This document shows positions 30,841 through 41,239 of a DNA stretch of 64,000 nt, in pieces. The notes beneath the pieces were generated by a model that did no database searches, was not told where the DNA came from, and saw nothing but the letters and a program-made list of their open reading frames with translations. Origin of the DNA: Flavobacterium terrigena (GTDB lineage: Bacteria; Bacteroidota; Bacteroidia; Flavobacteriales; Flavobacteriaceae); NCBI RefSeq assembly GCF_900108955.1, contig NZ_FNYA01000004.1, positions 211,560-275,559 on the forward strand, given 5' to 3'. The position numbers and the translations under genes are program-made. Positions within the stretch are counted from its first letter, which is position 1. Every line of letters begins with the position of its first letter.

Positions 30841-32031
30841 ATGATTATAGAGCCAAGAATGCGCGGATTTATATGTTTAACAGCTCATCCAGAAGGTTGT
30901 GCACAAAATGTAAAAAATCAAATTGAATATGTGAAGTCAAAAGGTAAAATTGATGGAGCAAAAAAAGTTTTAGTAATTGGTGCTTCAACTGGTTTTGGTT
31001 TAGCTTCAAGAATTACAAGTGCATTTGGTTGTGATGCAGCTACAATTGGTGTTTTCTTCGAAAAAGAACCAAGTGAAGGAAAAACAGCAACTCCAGGTTA
31101 TTATAATTCTGCAGCATTAGAAATTGAAGCAGCAAAAGTGGGTTTATATGCAAAAAGTATCAATGGTGATGCGTTTTCAAATGAAATTAAGCAACAAACT
31201 ATCGATTTAATCAAGAAAGATTTAGGTCAAGTTGATTTAGTAATTTATAGTTTAGCTTCTCCAGTTCGTATGCATCCTACAACAGGTGTTTTACATCGTT
31301 CAACATTAAAACCAATTGGTGGAAAATTTACAAACAAAACAGTTGATTTTCATACAGGAAATGTAACAGAAGTTTCTATTGAACCTGCTAATCAAGAAGA
31401 TATTGATAATACAGTTGTCGTAATGGGCGGTGAAGATTGGTCAATGTGGATGAATGCTTTAAAAGATGCTGGAGTTTTAGCAAATGACGCGATGACTTTA
31501 GCATATTCTTATATCGGACCAGAAGTTACAGAGCCAGTTTACAGAAAAGGAACAATTGGTCGTGCTAAAGATCATTTAGAAGCTACAGCTTTTGAAATTA
31601 CAAAACAATTAGAAGATGTAAATTGCAAAGCGTATGTTTCAGTAAATAAAGCGTTAGTAACTCAAGCGAGTTCTGCTATTCCAGTAATTCCATTATACAT
31701 TTCATTATTATACAAAACAATGAAAGCTGAAGGAATTCATGAAGGTTGTATTGAACAAATACAGCGTTTATATTCTAACAGATTATTTAGCGGAAATGCT
31801 ATTCCAACTGATGATAAAGGAAGAATTAGAATTGACGATTGGGAAATGCGTGACGATGTTCAAGCACAAGTTTCTAAATTATGGGAAGTTGCAACCACAG
31901 AAAATCTTTCTGAAATAGGAGATTTAGCTGGTTACAAACAAGACTTTTTGAACTTATTTGGTTTCGGTTTCGATGGTGTTGACTACCTTGCAGATACTTC
32001 AGAATTAGTATTTGTGCCAAGTATGAAATAA
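30841..32031 (+). CDS. fabV: Enoyl-ACP (trans-2-enoyl-CoA) reductase FabV
   Basis: A 396-residue NADH-dependent reductase for the last step of the fatty acid elongation cycle. The N-terminus MIIEPRMRGFICLTAHPEGC and the Rossmann segment VLVIGASTGFGLASRI are diagnostic of FabV. The Y-x8-K catalytic motif is visible as Y, RKGTIGRA, K in the middle of the protein. FabV is larger than FabI and is commonly resistant to triclosan; that property here is inferred from family. It is monocistronic with a clean terminator. Confidence 0.95.
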   Translation: MIIEPRMRGFICLTAHPEGCAQNVKNQIEYVKSKGKIDGAKKVLVIGASTGFGLASRITSAFGCDAATIGVFFEKEPSEGKTATPGYYNSAALEIEAAKVGLYAKSINGDAFSNEIKQQTIDLIKKDLGQVDLVIYSLASPVRMHPTTGVLHRSTLKPIGGKFTNKTVDFHTGNVTEVSIEPANQEDIDNTVVVMGGEDWSMWMNALKDAGVLANDAMTLAYSYIGPEVTEPVYRKGTIGRAKDHLEATAFEITKQLEDVNCKAYVSVNKALVTQASSAIPVIPLYISLLYKTMKAEGIHEGCIEQIQRLYSNRLFSGNAIPTDDKGRIRIDDWEMRDDVQAQVSKLWEVATTENLSEIGDLAGYKQDFLNLFGFGFDGVDYLADTSELVFVPSMK

Positions 32032-32057
32032 TTCACATTTTATAGAATAAATGTTAT

Positions 32058-32084
32058 AAAATCCCGATTCGTTCGGGATTTTTT
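32058..32084 (+). terminator. Terminator of fabV
   Basis: AAAATCCCGA and TCGGGATTTT pair around a five-base loop and are followed by T residues. Confidence 0.9.
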
Positions 32085-32190
32085 CATTTTATCGAAGTTT
32101 TGTGCATTTCATCGGTAAAATATTTTGAATATATTAACATTTCATTATTTTTTTGTTTATTTACAGCTACTAAACATTAAATATTAAATA

Positions 32191-35100
32191 ATGAAAAAAA
32201 TTACTTTATGGTTATTTGCCCTCTTAACGAGTTGGCAAATGACAGCACAAGTTGGTATTTTTCAGAACTATGATTCTGATACTAATATGCCAGCTGGATG
32301 GACGGTGACTGGTGGTGGTTATGTTACTGCTACTGAAGCTTGTTCAGGGAATTCTTTTGTTGACAACTTGTACAGTTTTAGTACTACAGGAACGTTGGTT
32401 ACTCCTAATCAAGTAGCTGGTTCAAATGGTACAGATCTTACAGTGTCGTTTAATTACAAAATTGAAAATTGGAATTCAAATACCGCAGCCTCACCTGGTT
32501 GGGGTAATATTCAAGTTCAATATTCAACTAATAATGGAGGTGCATGGACAACATTTTTTACAATTGATGATGTAAATCATGTTGTAGCTAATACATGTGC
32601 TAATTTTTCAAATGTAATACCTGCAGCTAGTGTTCCAAATGGTTCAGATGTAAGTATTAGATTTTTATTTACTTGGGTAGCTGGAGATTATGATATTTAT
32701 ATTGATGATTTTACTGCAACACAAGTAACTGCGCTTCCTCCATCTTGTACTGTTTTAGCAACACCTACAAATGGAGCTACAAATATTTTAAGTTCTACAA
32801 TTTCTTGGAACAATGCTCCAGGAATACCAACTGGTTATAGATTAAATGTTGGAACTACTCCAGGTGGTACAAATGTTTTAAATTTATTTGATGTTGGTAA
32901 TGTTACAAGTTATAATTTAGGAGCATTAAATTCTGGAACAACTTACTACGTTACTGTAATTCCTTATAATACTAATGGTAGTGCAACAGGTTGTACTGAA
33001 AGTTCATTTACAACATGTGGTGCGATAACAACTTATCCGAGTTTAGAAACATTCGCAACTTTCTTACCAACTCAATGTTGGTCTCAAGGTGACGGTGGAG
33101 ATTTAACTGCTGGTCCTGCAACTTTTGGATCTAGTGGATGGCAAGCTGATGGTTTAGGTAACGTTGGTACATCTGGTGCTTTTAAATATAATGTTTTTGT
33201 TGCTTCTGCAAATGACTGGGTTATTTCTCCAGAATTTGCTATTCCTGCAACAGGATATGAATTAAAATTTGATGCTGCAGCTAATCAATATGGATCTACA
33301 AATGCTCCATCACCTGCATGGGAAGCTGATGATTCAATTGAAGTATTAGTTTCTACAACTGGTAATACAAACTGGACAGTTTTACATACTTATAATGATG
33401 GAAATCAACCAGGAAATACAGCAACTTCTTTAGCAATTGATTTAGATGCTTATGCTTCTCAAACAGTAAAATTTGCTTTTAGAGCTGTTGAAGGTACTGC
33501 CGATGGTGGTGCTGATATTGATTTTTCTATTGATAATTTCCAAGTGCGTTTAACTCCAACTTGTCCAGATCAAACAGGTTTAACAGTTTCAAACATTACT
33601 TCATCTGGAGCTGATACATCATGGGATGATATGTCTGTTGGTGGTTCAGTTGGTTACGAATACGCTGTTACAACTTCAGCAACACCTCCAGCTTCAGGTA
33701 CTGCAACTACTGCTCTTTATTTTCAACCTACAGGTTTAACTGCACAAACGGTTTATTACTTACACGTAAGATCTGAATGTAGTGGTAGTACATATGGAAA
33801 TTGGTCTACAATTTCATTTACAACTGCTTGTTCATCTATTACAGATTTTAATGAAAATTTTGATGCAGTAACTACACCAGCTCTACCTACATGTTGGAAT
33901 AAAATACTTTCAGGAGCAACAATATCGAATTTTGCAACTGTTGGTACTGTGAATTTTGTTAGTGCATCTGCACCTAATGGTGTTGATTTATATAATTCAA
34001 ATTCTTCTGCAACTGATAATATTATGTTGATTACTCCAATGTTAAGTAATTTAAGTGCAGGTACTCATCGTTTAAAATTCAAAGCTAGAAATAATTCAGC
34101 TACTGAAGATTTAGAAATTGGAGTTTTAACTGATCCTTCTGATGCAGGTACTTTTACATTAGTTGAAGCAGTTGATATTACAGGTACTTTTCAAAGTTAT
34201 GTAGTTAATTTTGATACTTTTTCTGGTCCAGGTGCAGTTATTGCAATAAGAAGATTATCAACTTCAATGTACACAAACGTTTATTTAGACGATATTGTTT
34301 GGGAAGCTATGCCAACTTGTCCAGATCAAACTGGATTAACAGTTAGTGGTATTACTTCTTCAGGAGCTAACACTTCTTGGGATGCAGTTGCTGCTGGTGT
34401 AGAATATGCTGTTACAACTTCAGCTACCCCTCCTGCTTCAGGAACTCCAACTACAGCTACTTTTTATATTGCTTCTGGTTTAGCACCTCAAACAGTTTAT
34501 TATTTACATGTAAGAACAGATTGTGGTGCAGGTGATTATGGGATTTGGGTAACAATTCCATTTACTACACAATGTGCACCAATTGCTTCATTACCTTGGA
34601 TTGAAAATTTTGATGCTGTAACAACACCAGCTATACCACAATGTTGGTCTGAAGAAAATGGTGATTATGAAACAGCTGTAGCAGGTACTTATAATACAGC
34701 TCATTCAGGTACAAATTATTTAAGAGATGCATGGTCTGCAAATAATGAATTTATGTGGACTCCAGGTTTTGATTTAATTGCTGGAACTTCTTACGATTTT
34801 TCATCTTGGATTCAAGGAGATGGAGCTAGTTCATGGACGGTTGACTTTTTTGTAAACAATGTTCAAAATTCAACAGCTGCAACTCAATTAGGGCCACAAT
34901 ACGTTGTTCCAGGTTCAGGCCCAATTGCAATACAACCTTATGCTCAAGCAACAAGATCATTTGTTCCAGCAACATCAGGAACGTATTATTTTGCTTTTAG
35001 AGTAAATGAATCTACTGGTGGACCTTGGTATATTGCTATTGATGATGTTGAATTAAAAGTATCACCATCTACACCTCCAGCATGTACTACTAATTTAGTA

Positions 35101-36039
35101 GCTACACCAAACGCTACTTGTGGAAATTTTTCTAATAATTTAACTTGGAATCTTGAGCCAACAGCTACAGGATATTATGTTACAATCGGTACAAGTACTG
35201 GTGCAACTGATATTGCAAATGCTGTTAACGTAGGTTCGAATTCATATTCATTTACTGGTTCAATAGGAACTACTTATTTTTGGAAAGTCGTGCCTTATAA
35301 TGCTGCAGGTTCTGCAACAGGTTGTGTTGAGCAATCATTTTCAACTGTTGCAACAGGATGTTATTGTGCTTCTGTACCGACTTCAAATGATGGTACTGGT
35401 ATTACAACAGCTGTAGTTGGTGCTACATCAAATCCAATTGCTGATGTTACTTATACTGATTTAACTGCAACTCCTGTAATTGTTGAACCTGGTACAACTA
35501 CTAATGTTCAGTTAACATTTAATACTGGTTACGATTATGATATTAATATTTGGGTTGATTTTAACAACGATTTTGATTTTAATGATGCCGGAGAGTTAGT
35601 TAAAACAGGAATTGCTTGTACAGATGTTGAGCCAAATACAGTTGACGCTTCGTTCTTAATGCCTTTAACTGCACCAACTGGTGTTCATAGAATGAGAGTT
35701 GGTACTGCAGACGGTGGTCAAGTGCCACCAAATGAATGTTATAGTGGTTCTTATGGTGTAACTCTTGATTTCACTGTTGATACTACTTTAGGTTCAAATT
35801 CATTTGATACAACTACTTTTGTAGCTTATCCAAATCCAGTGAAAGACGTATTAAATTTAACATACAAAACTGCTATTAGCAATGTAAGAGTTGTTAACTT
35901 ATTAGGTCAAGAAGTTTTAAATACTAAAACGAATACTAATAACGTACAAGTTAATATGACTGCTTTAACTGCAGGTGCATATATTGTAAATATTACTGTA
36001 GAAGATACAGTACATACGATTAAAGTTATTAAGGAGTAA
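32191..36039 (+). CDS. T9SS-exported adhesin-like protein 1 (N-terminal type A)
   Basis: A 1282-residue secreted protein. A signal peptide (MKKITLWLFALLTSWQMTAQ) is followed by modules: choice-of-anchor J-like (about 21-184), fibronectin III-like (185-275), anchor J-like (275-456), Fn3 (457-545), a third variant module (545-708), Fn3 (709-793), anchor J-like (794-960), Fn3-like (964-1055), GEVED-like (1056-1200), and a T9SS type A sorting domain (about 1204-1282, FVAYPNPVKDVLNL to VHTIKVIKE). Anchor J modules are related to the cleaved-adhesin domains of gingipains. The sorting domain should direct outer membrane translocation and surface attachment or release. It is first of four tandem paralogues; ligand unknown. 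Confidence 0.9.
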   Translation: MKKITLWLFALLTSWQMTAQVGIFQNYDSDTNMPAGWTVTGGGYVTATEACSGNSFVDNLYSFSTTGTLVTPNQVAGSNGTDLTVSFNYKIENWNSNTAASPGWGNIQVQYSTNNGGAWTTFFTIDDVNHVVANTCANFSNVIPAASVPNGSDVSIRFLFTWVAGDYDIYIDDFTATQVTALPPSCTVLATPTNGATNILSSTISWNNAPGIPTGYRLNVGTTPGGTNVLNLFDVGNVTSYNLGALNSGTTYYVTVIPYNTNGSATGCTESSFTTCGAITTYPSLETFATFLPTQCWSQGDGGDLTAGPATFGSSGWQADGLGNVGTSGAFKYNVFVASANDWVISPEFAIPATGYELKFDAAANQYGSTNAPSPAWEADDSIEVLVSTTGNTNWTVLHTYNDGNQPGNTATSLAIDLDAYASQTVKFAFRAVEGTADGGADIDFSIDNFQVRLTPTCPDQTGLTVSNITSSGADTSWDDMSVGGSVGYEYAVTTSATPPASGTATTALYFQPTGLTAQTVYYLHVRSECSGSTYGNWSTISFTTACSSITDFNENFDAVTTPALPTCWNKILSGATISNFATVGTVNFVSASAPNGVDLYNSNSSATDNIMLITPMLSNLSAGTHRLKFKARNNSATEDLEIGVLTDPSDAGTFTLVEAVDITGTFQSYVVNFDTFSGPGAVIAIRRLSTSMYTNVYLDDIVWEAMPTCPDQTGLTVSGITSSGANTSWDAVAAGVEYAVTTSATPPASGTPTTATFYIASGLAPQTVYYLHVRTDCGAGDYGIWVTIPFTTQCAPIASLPWIENFDAVTTPAIPQCWSEENGDYETAVAGTYNTAHSGTNYLRDAWSANNEFMWTPGFDLIAGTSYDFSSWIQGDGASSWTVDFFVNNVQNSTAATQLGPQYVVPGSGPIAIQPYAQATRSFVPATSGTYYFAFRVNESTGGPWYIAIDDVELKVSPSTPPACTTNLVATPNATCGNFSNNLTWNLEPTATGYYVTIGTSTGATDIANAVNVGSNSYSFTGSIGTTYFWKVVPYNAAGSATGCVEQSFSTVATGCYCASVPTSNDGTGITTAVVGATSNPIADVTYTDLTATPVIVEPGTTTNVQLTFNTGYDYDINIWVDFNNDFDFNDAGELVKTGIACTDVEPNTVDASFLMPLTAPTGVHRMRVGTADGGQVPPNECYSGSYGVTLDFTVDTTLGSNSFDTTTFVAYPNPVKDVLNLTYKTAISNVRVVNLLGQEVLNTKTNTNNVQVNMTALTAGAYIVNITVEDTVHTIKVIKE

Positions 36040-36061
36040 TTTTCTAAAAAATTATTTAACT

Positions 36062-36090
36062 AAAGTCCCGAGAAATCGGGACTTTTTTTT
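36062..36090 (+). terminator. Terminator after adhesin gene 1
   Basis: AAAGTCCCGA and TCGGGACTTT pair around GAAA, followed by eight T residues. Nearly the same hairpin follows the other three adhesin genes. Confidence 0.92.
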
Positions 36091-36121
36091 ATGTATTTTC
36101 TCTTACAACATTTTTTGTTTA

Positions 36122-36161
36122 TTGTAACATTCATTTATTTTTTGTAACATTTATTTATTTT
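36122..36161 (+). repeat. 20-bp direct repeat in the leader of adhesin gene 2
   Basis: Two copies of a 20-base unit beginning TTGTAACATT and running into ATTTATTTTT lie side by side upstream of the gene at 36262. Similar GTAACATTT words precede the adhesin genes at 41240 and 45245. Confidence 0.6.
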
Positions 36162-36261
36162 TTTATGATAATTTAATAATTTTTAGGAATAACATAATTA
36201 ATATCATTTTTTTACATAATTATTTTAAAAACCTCATTATTATAACTTTAAAAAATTATTC

Positions 36262-39200
36262 ATGAAAAAAATTACTTTATGGTTATTTGCACTCTTTACG
36301 TGTTGGCAAATATCCGCCCAAACAGGGACAATAGTAGTTGGTGTAAGTGACGGCACGCCAAATACTATAACAGGTTATCCTTCTCCAATGCAAGATTTTT
36401 ATAAAACTGGGAGAGCTCAGTATTTGTATACAGCTTCAGAGCTTACAAATGCTGGTTTTGTAGCAGGTAATATTACAGAAATTGGATGGGTAGTTACTTC
36501 AAATAATACAAGTACTTTACAAGAAGGCTACAAAATCTCTATGAAGAACACAGCTTCAACGGTATTAACAAGTACTTTTGAATCGGGTGCAACTTTAGTT
36601 TACGGTCCTACAAATTTTACTCCGTCTACAACAGGAAATGTTATGTTTACATTATCAACTCCTTTTGTGTGGGATGGAACTTCAAATGTAATTGTTGAAG
36701 TATGTGCAGGTGTATCTACAGGTACAATTTCGCAAAATGTTAGTTGTGCAAATAATACAACTGTAGGAATCAAATCTGTATATTACAGAAATGATGCATC
36801 ATTATCACCTTGTACAGCAACAACAGGAACAACTATAAATGAAAGACCTTTATTAGTTGCAACTGGAAATGTTGCTTCTTGTTTAGCGCCAACAAATGTT
36901 GTAAGTGCTAATGTTGGAGCTTTTACTGCAGATATTTCTTGGACTGCTTCTACATCTAATCCAGGTATTGGATATGAATATGTAGTTTCAACTTCAAATG
37001 CTGCTCCTACTGGGGCTGGTACAGCAACTACTAATACATCTGTAAGTGTTTCGTCTTTATTAGAACAAACAACTTACTATATTTATGTGAGATCAAATTG
37101 TAATGCTGGTGAATTTAGTGGTTGGTATGGACCAATTTCTTTTACTACTACATGTGGGCCAGTTACAGCACCAATGTTAGAGCCTTTTGCAACTTTTTTA
37201 CCAAACGCATGTTGGTTTAACAGAACAGGTGGTGATTTAACAACTGGACCAATTTTTTCAACAGCTTTAGGATGGTTTGCTGATGGATTTGGAAATGTTG
37301 GTACAACAGGAGCAATTAAAAACGAAATTTTTACCACTGGTGCTAATGATTGGTTTATTTCACCAGTGATTACAATTCCAGCTACTGGATATGAATTGAA
37401 ATTTGATGCTGCTGCAACTCAATATAATTCAGTAAATGCTCCGACTAATGCTTGGGAAGCAGATGATACTATTGAAGTTTTAGTTTCTACAACTGGAATA
37501 ACAAACTGGACAGTATTACATACTTATAACGATACTAATCAGCCATCGAATGTTGGTACACCTAATATTATTGATTTAGATGCATATGCAGGTCAAAATG
37601 TTAGAATTGCTTTTAGAGCTGTTGAAGGTTCTACAAATGGTTCTGCTGATATCGATTTTTCAATTGATAATTTTCAAGTAAGATTAACTCCTGCTTGTTC
37701 AGAGCCTATGAGTATTATTACTGCAAACGCAACTGATTCTACAATTGATGTGTCTTGGACTGCTCCAGCTACTGCTCCTTCAAATGGTTATGAATATTTT
37801 GTTTCAACATCAAATACAGTTCCAGTAACTGCTGGTACTCCAGTAGCAAATACTTATGCAATTCCTTCAGGTTTGTTATCAAATACAACATATTATATTT
37901 TTGTGAGATCTAATTGTGATGCGGCAGGATTTAGTTCATGGACTGGACCAGTTAGTTTCACAACAGCTTGTGGAGTATATCCAGCTCCAATGACAGAAAA
38001 TTTTGGAACATTTTTACCAAGTGTATGCTGGTTTAATAGAACTGGTGGTGATTTAACAACTGGACCAACTTCATTAACTGGTTCTGGTTGGGTTGCTGAC
38101 GGATTTGCAAATGTGGGTACTACAGGTGCTATTAGAAATGAAATTTTTACAACAGGTGGTAACGATTGGATTATTTCTCCACGAATTGGAATACCAACTA
38201 CTGGATATGAATTGAAATTTGATGCAGCTGCTACACAGTTCGGTAACGTAAATATTCCGACTAATGCTTGGGAAGCAGATGATACTATTGAAGTTTTAGT
38301 TTCTACTACAGGATTAACAAACTGGACAGTATTACATACTTATAACGATACTAATCAACCATCAAATTCTGGTACTTCTAATATTTTAGATTTAGATGCA
38401 TATGCTGGTTCTGATATTAGAATTGCTTTTAGAGCTGTTGAAGGTTCTACAAATGGTTCTGCTGATATTGATTTTTCTATTGATAATTTTCAAGTAAGAT
38501 TAACTCCTGCTTGTTCAGAACCAATAGGTATTGTTTTTGGAAATGTAACGGATTCTTCTGTTGATATGTCTTGGACAGCTCCAGCAACCGCTCCTTCAGT
38601 TGGTTACGAATATATTGTGTCAACATCAAACACTATACCTGTTATTGCTGGAACTCCTGTAACAACTAGTTATGCATCTGCTTCAGGTTTATTATCAAAC
38701 ACAACATATTATATTTTTGTGAGATCTGATTGTGGTGCTTCAGGATTTAGCGAATGGAGTGGACCAGTTACGTTTACAACACCTTGTGGTGTGTATTCAG
38801 TTCCAATGACTGAAAATTTTGCAACATTTTTACCAAGCGTTTGCTGGTTTAATAGAACTGGTGGTGATTTAACAACTGGACCAACTTCATCAACTGCCCT
38901 TGGTTGGTTTGCTGACGGATTTGCAAATGTTGGTACAACTGGTGCTATTAGAAATGAAATATACACAACTGGTGCTAACGATTGGATTATTTCTCCTCGA
39001 ATTGCAATTCCAGCTGCTGGATATGAATTAAAATTTGATGCTGCTGCAACTCAGTTTGCTACAGTAAATGCTCCTACTAACGCCTGGGAATCTGATGATT
39101 CTATTGAGGTTTTAGTTTCTACTACAGAATTAACAAACTGGACAGTATTACATACTTATAACAATACTAATCAACCATCAAATACAGGAACACCAAATAT

Positions 39201-41079
39201 TTTAGATTTAGATGCATATGCAGGTCAAAATATTAGAATTGCTTTTAGAGCTGTTGAAGGTGCTACAAATGGTTCTGCTGATATTGATTTTTCTATTGAT
39301 AATTTTCAAATTAGATTAACGCCAAGTTGTATTGAACCTTTAAATTTAATTTTTTCAACTGTAACTTCTACTACAGCTAGTATCTCTTGGGATGCTACAT
39401 CTCCAAGTCCAACAACTGGTTATGAGTATTTTGTTTCAACAACAAATACAGTTCCAGTAACGGCTGGTACTGCAACAACAAATACTTATGCAAGTTTATC
39501 AAGTTTGTTACCACAAACAACATATTATGTTTTTGTTCGTTCAGACTGTAGTGCTGGTGATTTTAGTTATTGGACAGGTCCAATTACGTTTACAACACAA
39601 TGTGCTCCAATAAATACTTTACCTTGGAATGAAGGTTTTGAAGGTTTAGCAACTGTTGGTAGTACAGTTTATCCTCCATGTTGGTATAAACAAAATGGAG
39701 ATTGGACTTCAGCAAACGCAAGTACTACATATAGTACAGCAAATACAGGTACTCGTTATATTAGAAATTCTTATGCTGCAGCTAACGAATATATTTGGAC
39801 ACCAGGATTCGATTTAGTAGCAGGAACTTCTTATGATTTTTCATCTTTTGTTCAAGGTGATAACGCAACAGGTTGGGTTGTTGATTATGTTGTTAATTCA
39901 GCTCAAAATTCTACAGGTGCAACTCAAATTGGTGCATCGTATAATGTGCCAGGCGTTGGAACTCCTTATTCATTTCAACCTTATGCTAAAGTAACTAGAT
40001 CGTTTGTTCCAGCAACATCGGGAACATATTACTTTGCAGTTAGAGTAAATCAACCAGGTTTCCCTTGGTATGTTTCTTTTGATGATTTTAAATTAGAATT
40101 ATCACCATCTACACCTCCAACTTGTGCAACTAATTTAGTAGCTACACCTAATGCTTGTGGAAATTTTTCTAATAATTTAAATTGGAATGTTGAGCCAACA
40201 GCTAATGGGTATTATGTTACAATCGGTACAACTCCAGGAGGAACTGATATTGCAAATGCGGTTAACGTTGGATCAAATTCTTATGCATTTACAGGTTCAA
40301 TAGGAACTACTTACTTTTGGTCAGTTGTGCCTTATAATGGAGCAGGTGCAGCAATTGGTTGTACAGAACAATCATTCTCAACAGCTGCTGTAGGTTGTTA
40401 TTGTACTTCTGTACCAACTTCTAATGATGGTTTAGGAATTACAACAGCTTTAGTTGGTGCTACATCAAATGCAGTTCCTGATGTTACTTATGCTAATTTA
40501 ACAGCAGTTCCTGAAGTTGTTACTCAAGGATCTAACACAAATATTCAATTGACATTTAGTACAGGTTTTGTATATAATATTAATGTTTGGGTAGATTTTA
40601 ATAATGATTATGACTTTAATGATGCAGGAGAGTTGGTTAAAACTGGTATTGCTTGTACAACTGTTCAACCAAATACTGTAGACGCATCATTTACAATGCC
40701 TTTAACTGCACCGATTGGTCAACACAGAATGAGAATTGGTTCAGCTTGGACTGCTCAAAATCCTCCAAATCCTTGTTATAATGGTTCTTATGGAATTGTT
40801 CTTGATTTTACAGTTGATACGGCTATATTAAGTTCAAATTCTTTTGACACAACTACTTTTGTAGCTTATCCAAATCCAGTGAAAGATGTGTTAAACTTAT
40901 CATATAAATCAGCAATTAGCAATGTGAGAGTTGTTAACTTATTAGGTCAAGAAGTTTTAAATACTAAGACTAATGCTAATGATCTTCAAGTTGATATGTC
41001 AGCTTTAACTGCTGGAGCATATATTGTTAATATTACTGTTGAAGATACAGTACATACAATTAAAGTTATTAAAGAATAA
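36262..41079 (+). CDS. T9SS-exported adhesin-like protein 2 (N-terminal type B)
   Basis: The largest of the four paralogues, 1605 residues. The signal peptide (MKKITLWLFALFTCWQISAQ) is followed by a type B N-terminal domain (about 21-205, TGTIVVGVSDGTPN and NITEIGWVVTSNN). Then come alternating Fn3-like and anchor J-like modules: Fn3 207, J 296, Fn3 478, J 569, Fn3 750, J 841, Fn3 1022, a different anchor J 1113, Fn3-like 1287, GEVED-like 1378, and the T9SS type A sorting domain from 1527. The three J-plus-Fn3 units between 296 and 1112 repeat with a period of exactly 816 bp where measured. The protein is probably surface displayed; its ligand is unknown. Confidence 0.9.
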   Translation: MKKITLWLFALFTCWQISAQTGTIVVGVSDGTPNTITGYPSPMQDFYKTGRAQYLYTASELTNAGFVAGNITEIGWVVTSNNTSTLQEGYKISMKNTASTVLTSTFESGATLVYGPTNFTPSTTGNVMFTLSTPFVWDGTSNVIVEVCAGVSTGTISQNVSCANNTTVGIKSVYYRNDASLSPCTATTGTTINERPLLVATGNVASCLAPTNVVSANVGAFTADISWTASTSNPGIGYEYVVSTSNAAPTGAGTATTNTSVSVSSLLEQTTYYIYVRSNCNAGEFSGWYGPISFTTTCGPVTAPMLEPFATFLPNACWFNRTGGDLTTGPIFSTALGWFADGFGNVGTTGAIKNEIFTTGANDWFISPVITIPATGYELKFDAAATQYNSVNAPTNAWEADDTIEVLVSTTGITNWTVLHTYNDTNQPSNVGTPNIIDLDAYAGQNVRIAFRAVEGSTNGSADIDFSIDNFQVRLTPACSEPMSIITANATDSTIDVSWTAPATAPSNGYEYFVSTSNTVPVTAGTPVANTYAIPSGLLSNTTYYIFVRSNCDAAGFSSWTGPVSFTTACGVYPAPMTENFGTFLPSVCWFNRTGGDLTTGPTSLTGSGWVADGFANVGTTGAIRNEIFTTGGNDWIISPRIGIPTTGYELKFDAAATQFGNVNIPTNAWEADDTIEVLVSTTGLTNWTVLHTYNDTNQPSNSGTSNILDLDAYAGSDIRIAFRAVEGSTNGSADIDFSIDNFQVRLTPACSEPIGIVFGNVTDSSVDMSWTAPATAPSVGYEYIVSTSNTIPVIAGTPVTTSYASASGLLSNTTYYIFVRSDCGASGFSEWSGPVTFTTPCGVYSVPMTENFATFLPSVCWFNRTGGDLTTGPTSSTALGWFADGFANVGTTGAIRNEIYTTGANDWIISPRIAIPAAGYELKFDAAATQFATVNAPTNAWESDDSIEVLVSTTELTNWTVLHTYNNTNQPSNTGTPNILDLDAYAGQNIRIAFRAVEGATNGSADIDFSIDNFQIRLTPSCIEPLNLIFSTVTSTTASISWDATSPSPTTGYEYFVSTTNTVPVTAGTATTNTYASLSSLLPQTTYYVFVRSDCSAGDFSYWTGPITFTTQCAPINTLPWNEGFEGLATVGSTVYPPCWYKQNGDWTSANASTTYSTANTGTRYIRNSYAAANEYIWTPGFDLVAGTSYDFSSFVQGDNATGWVVDYVVNSAQNSTGATQIGASYNVPGVGTPYSFQPYAKVTRSFVPATSGTYYFAVRVNQPGFPWYVSFDDFKLELSPSTPPTCATNLVATPNACGNFSNNLNWNVEPTANGYYVTIGTTPGGTDIANAVNVGSNSYAFTGSIGTTYFWSVVPYNGAGAAIGCTEQSFSTAAVGCYCTSVPTSNDGLGITTALVGATSNAVPDVTYANLTAVPEVVTQGSNTNIQLTFSTGFVYNINVWVDFNNDYDFNDAGELVKTGIACTTVQPNTVDASFTMPLTAPIGQHRMRIGSAWTAQNPPNPCYNGSYGIVLDFTVDTAILSSNSFDTTTFVAYPNPVKDVLNLSYKSAISNVRVVNLLGQEVLNTKTNANDLQVDMSALTAGAYIVNITVEDTVHTIKVIKE
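37147..39597 (+). repeat. Triplicated 816-bp in-frame repeat in adhesin gene 2
   Basis: Three consecutive anchor J plus Fn3 units. The same TGGTTT landmark occurs at 37213, 38029 and 38845, spaced exactly 816 bp (272 codons). Copies two and three are especially alike at the protein level (FLPSVCWFNRTGGDLTTGPT in both). Confidence 0.9.
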
Positions 41080-41095
41080 TTTTTTTAAAATTTGT

Positions 41096-41128
41096 AAAAA
41101 AAGTCCCGTGAAAACGGGATTTTTTTTT
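41096..41128 (+). terminator. Terminator after adhesin gene 2
   Basis: AAAGTCCCGT and ACGGGATTTT pair around GAAA with one G-T pair, followed by a T run. Confidence 0.9.
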
Positions 41129-41239
41129 GCAATATATCGATGTAATTTGTATTTCATCGGGAATGCAAGTTAATTATTGTAACATTTGATAGTTTTTTTG
41201 TTTATTTACTGTAATAAACCAAATAAAAACAGTGAAAAA

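Noticed and set aside
37147..39597. Repeats in the adhesin genes as a CRISPR array
   Set aside because: The units are 816 bp, coding and in frame, without short direct repeats and spacers.
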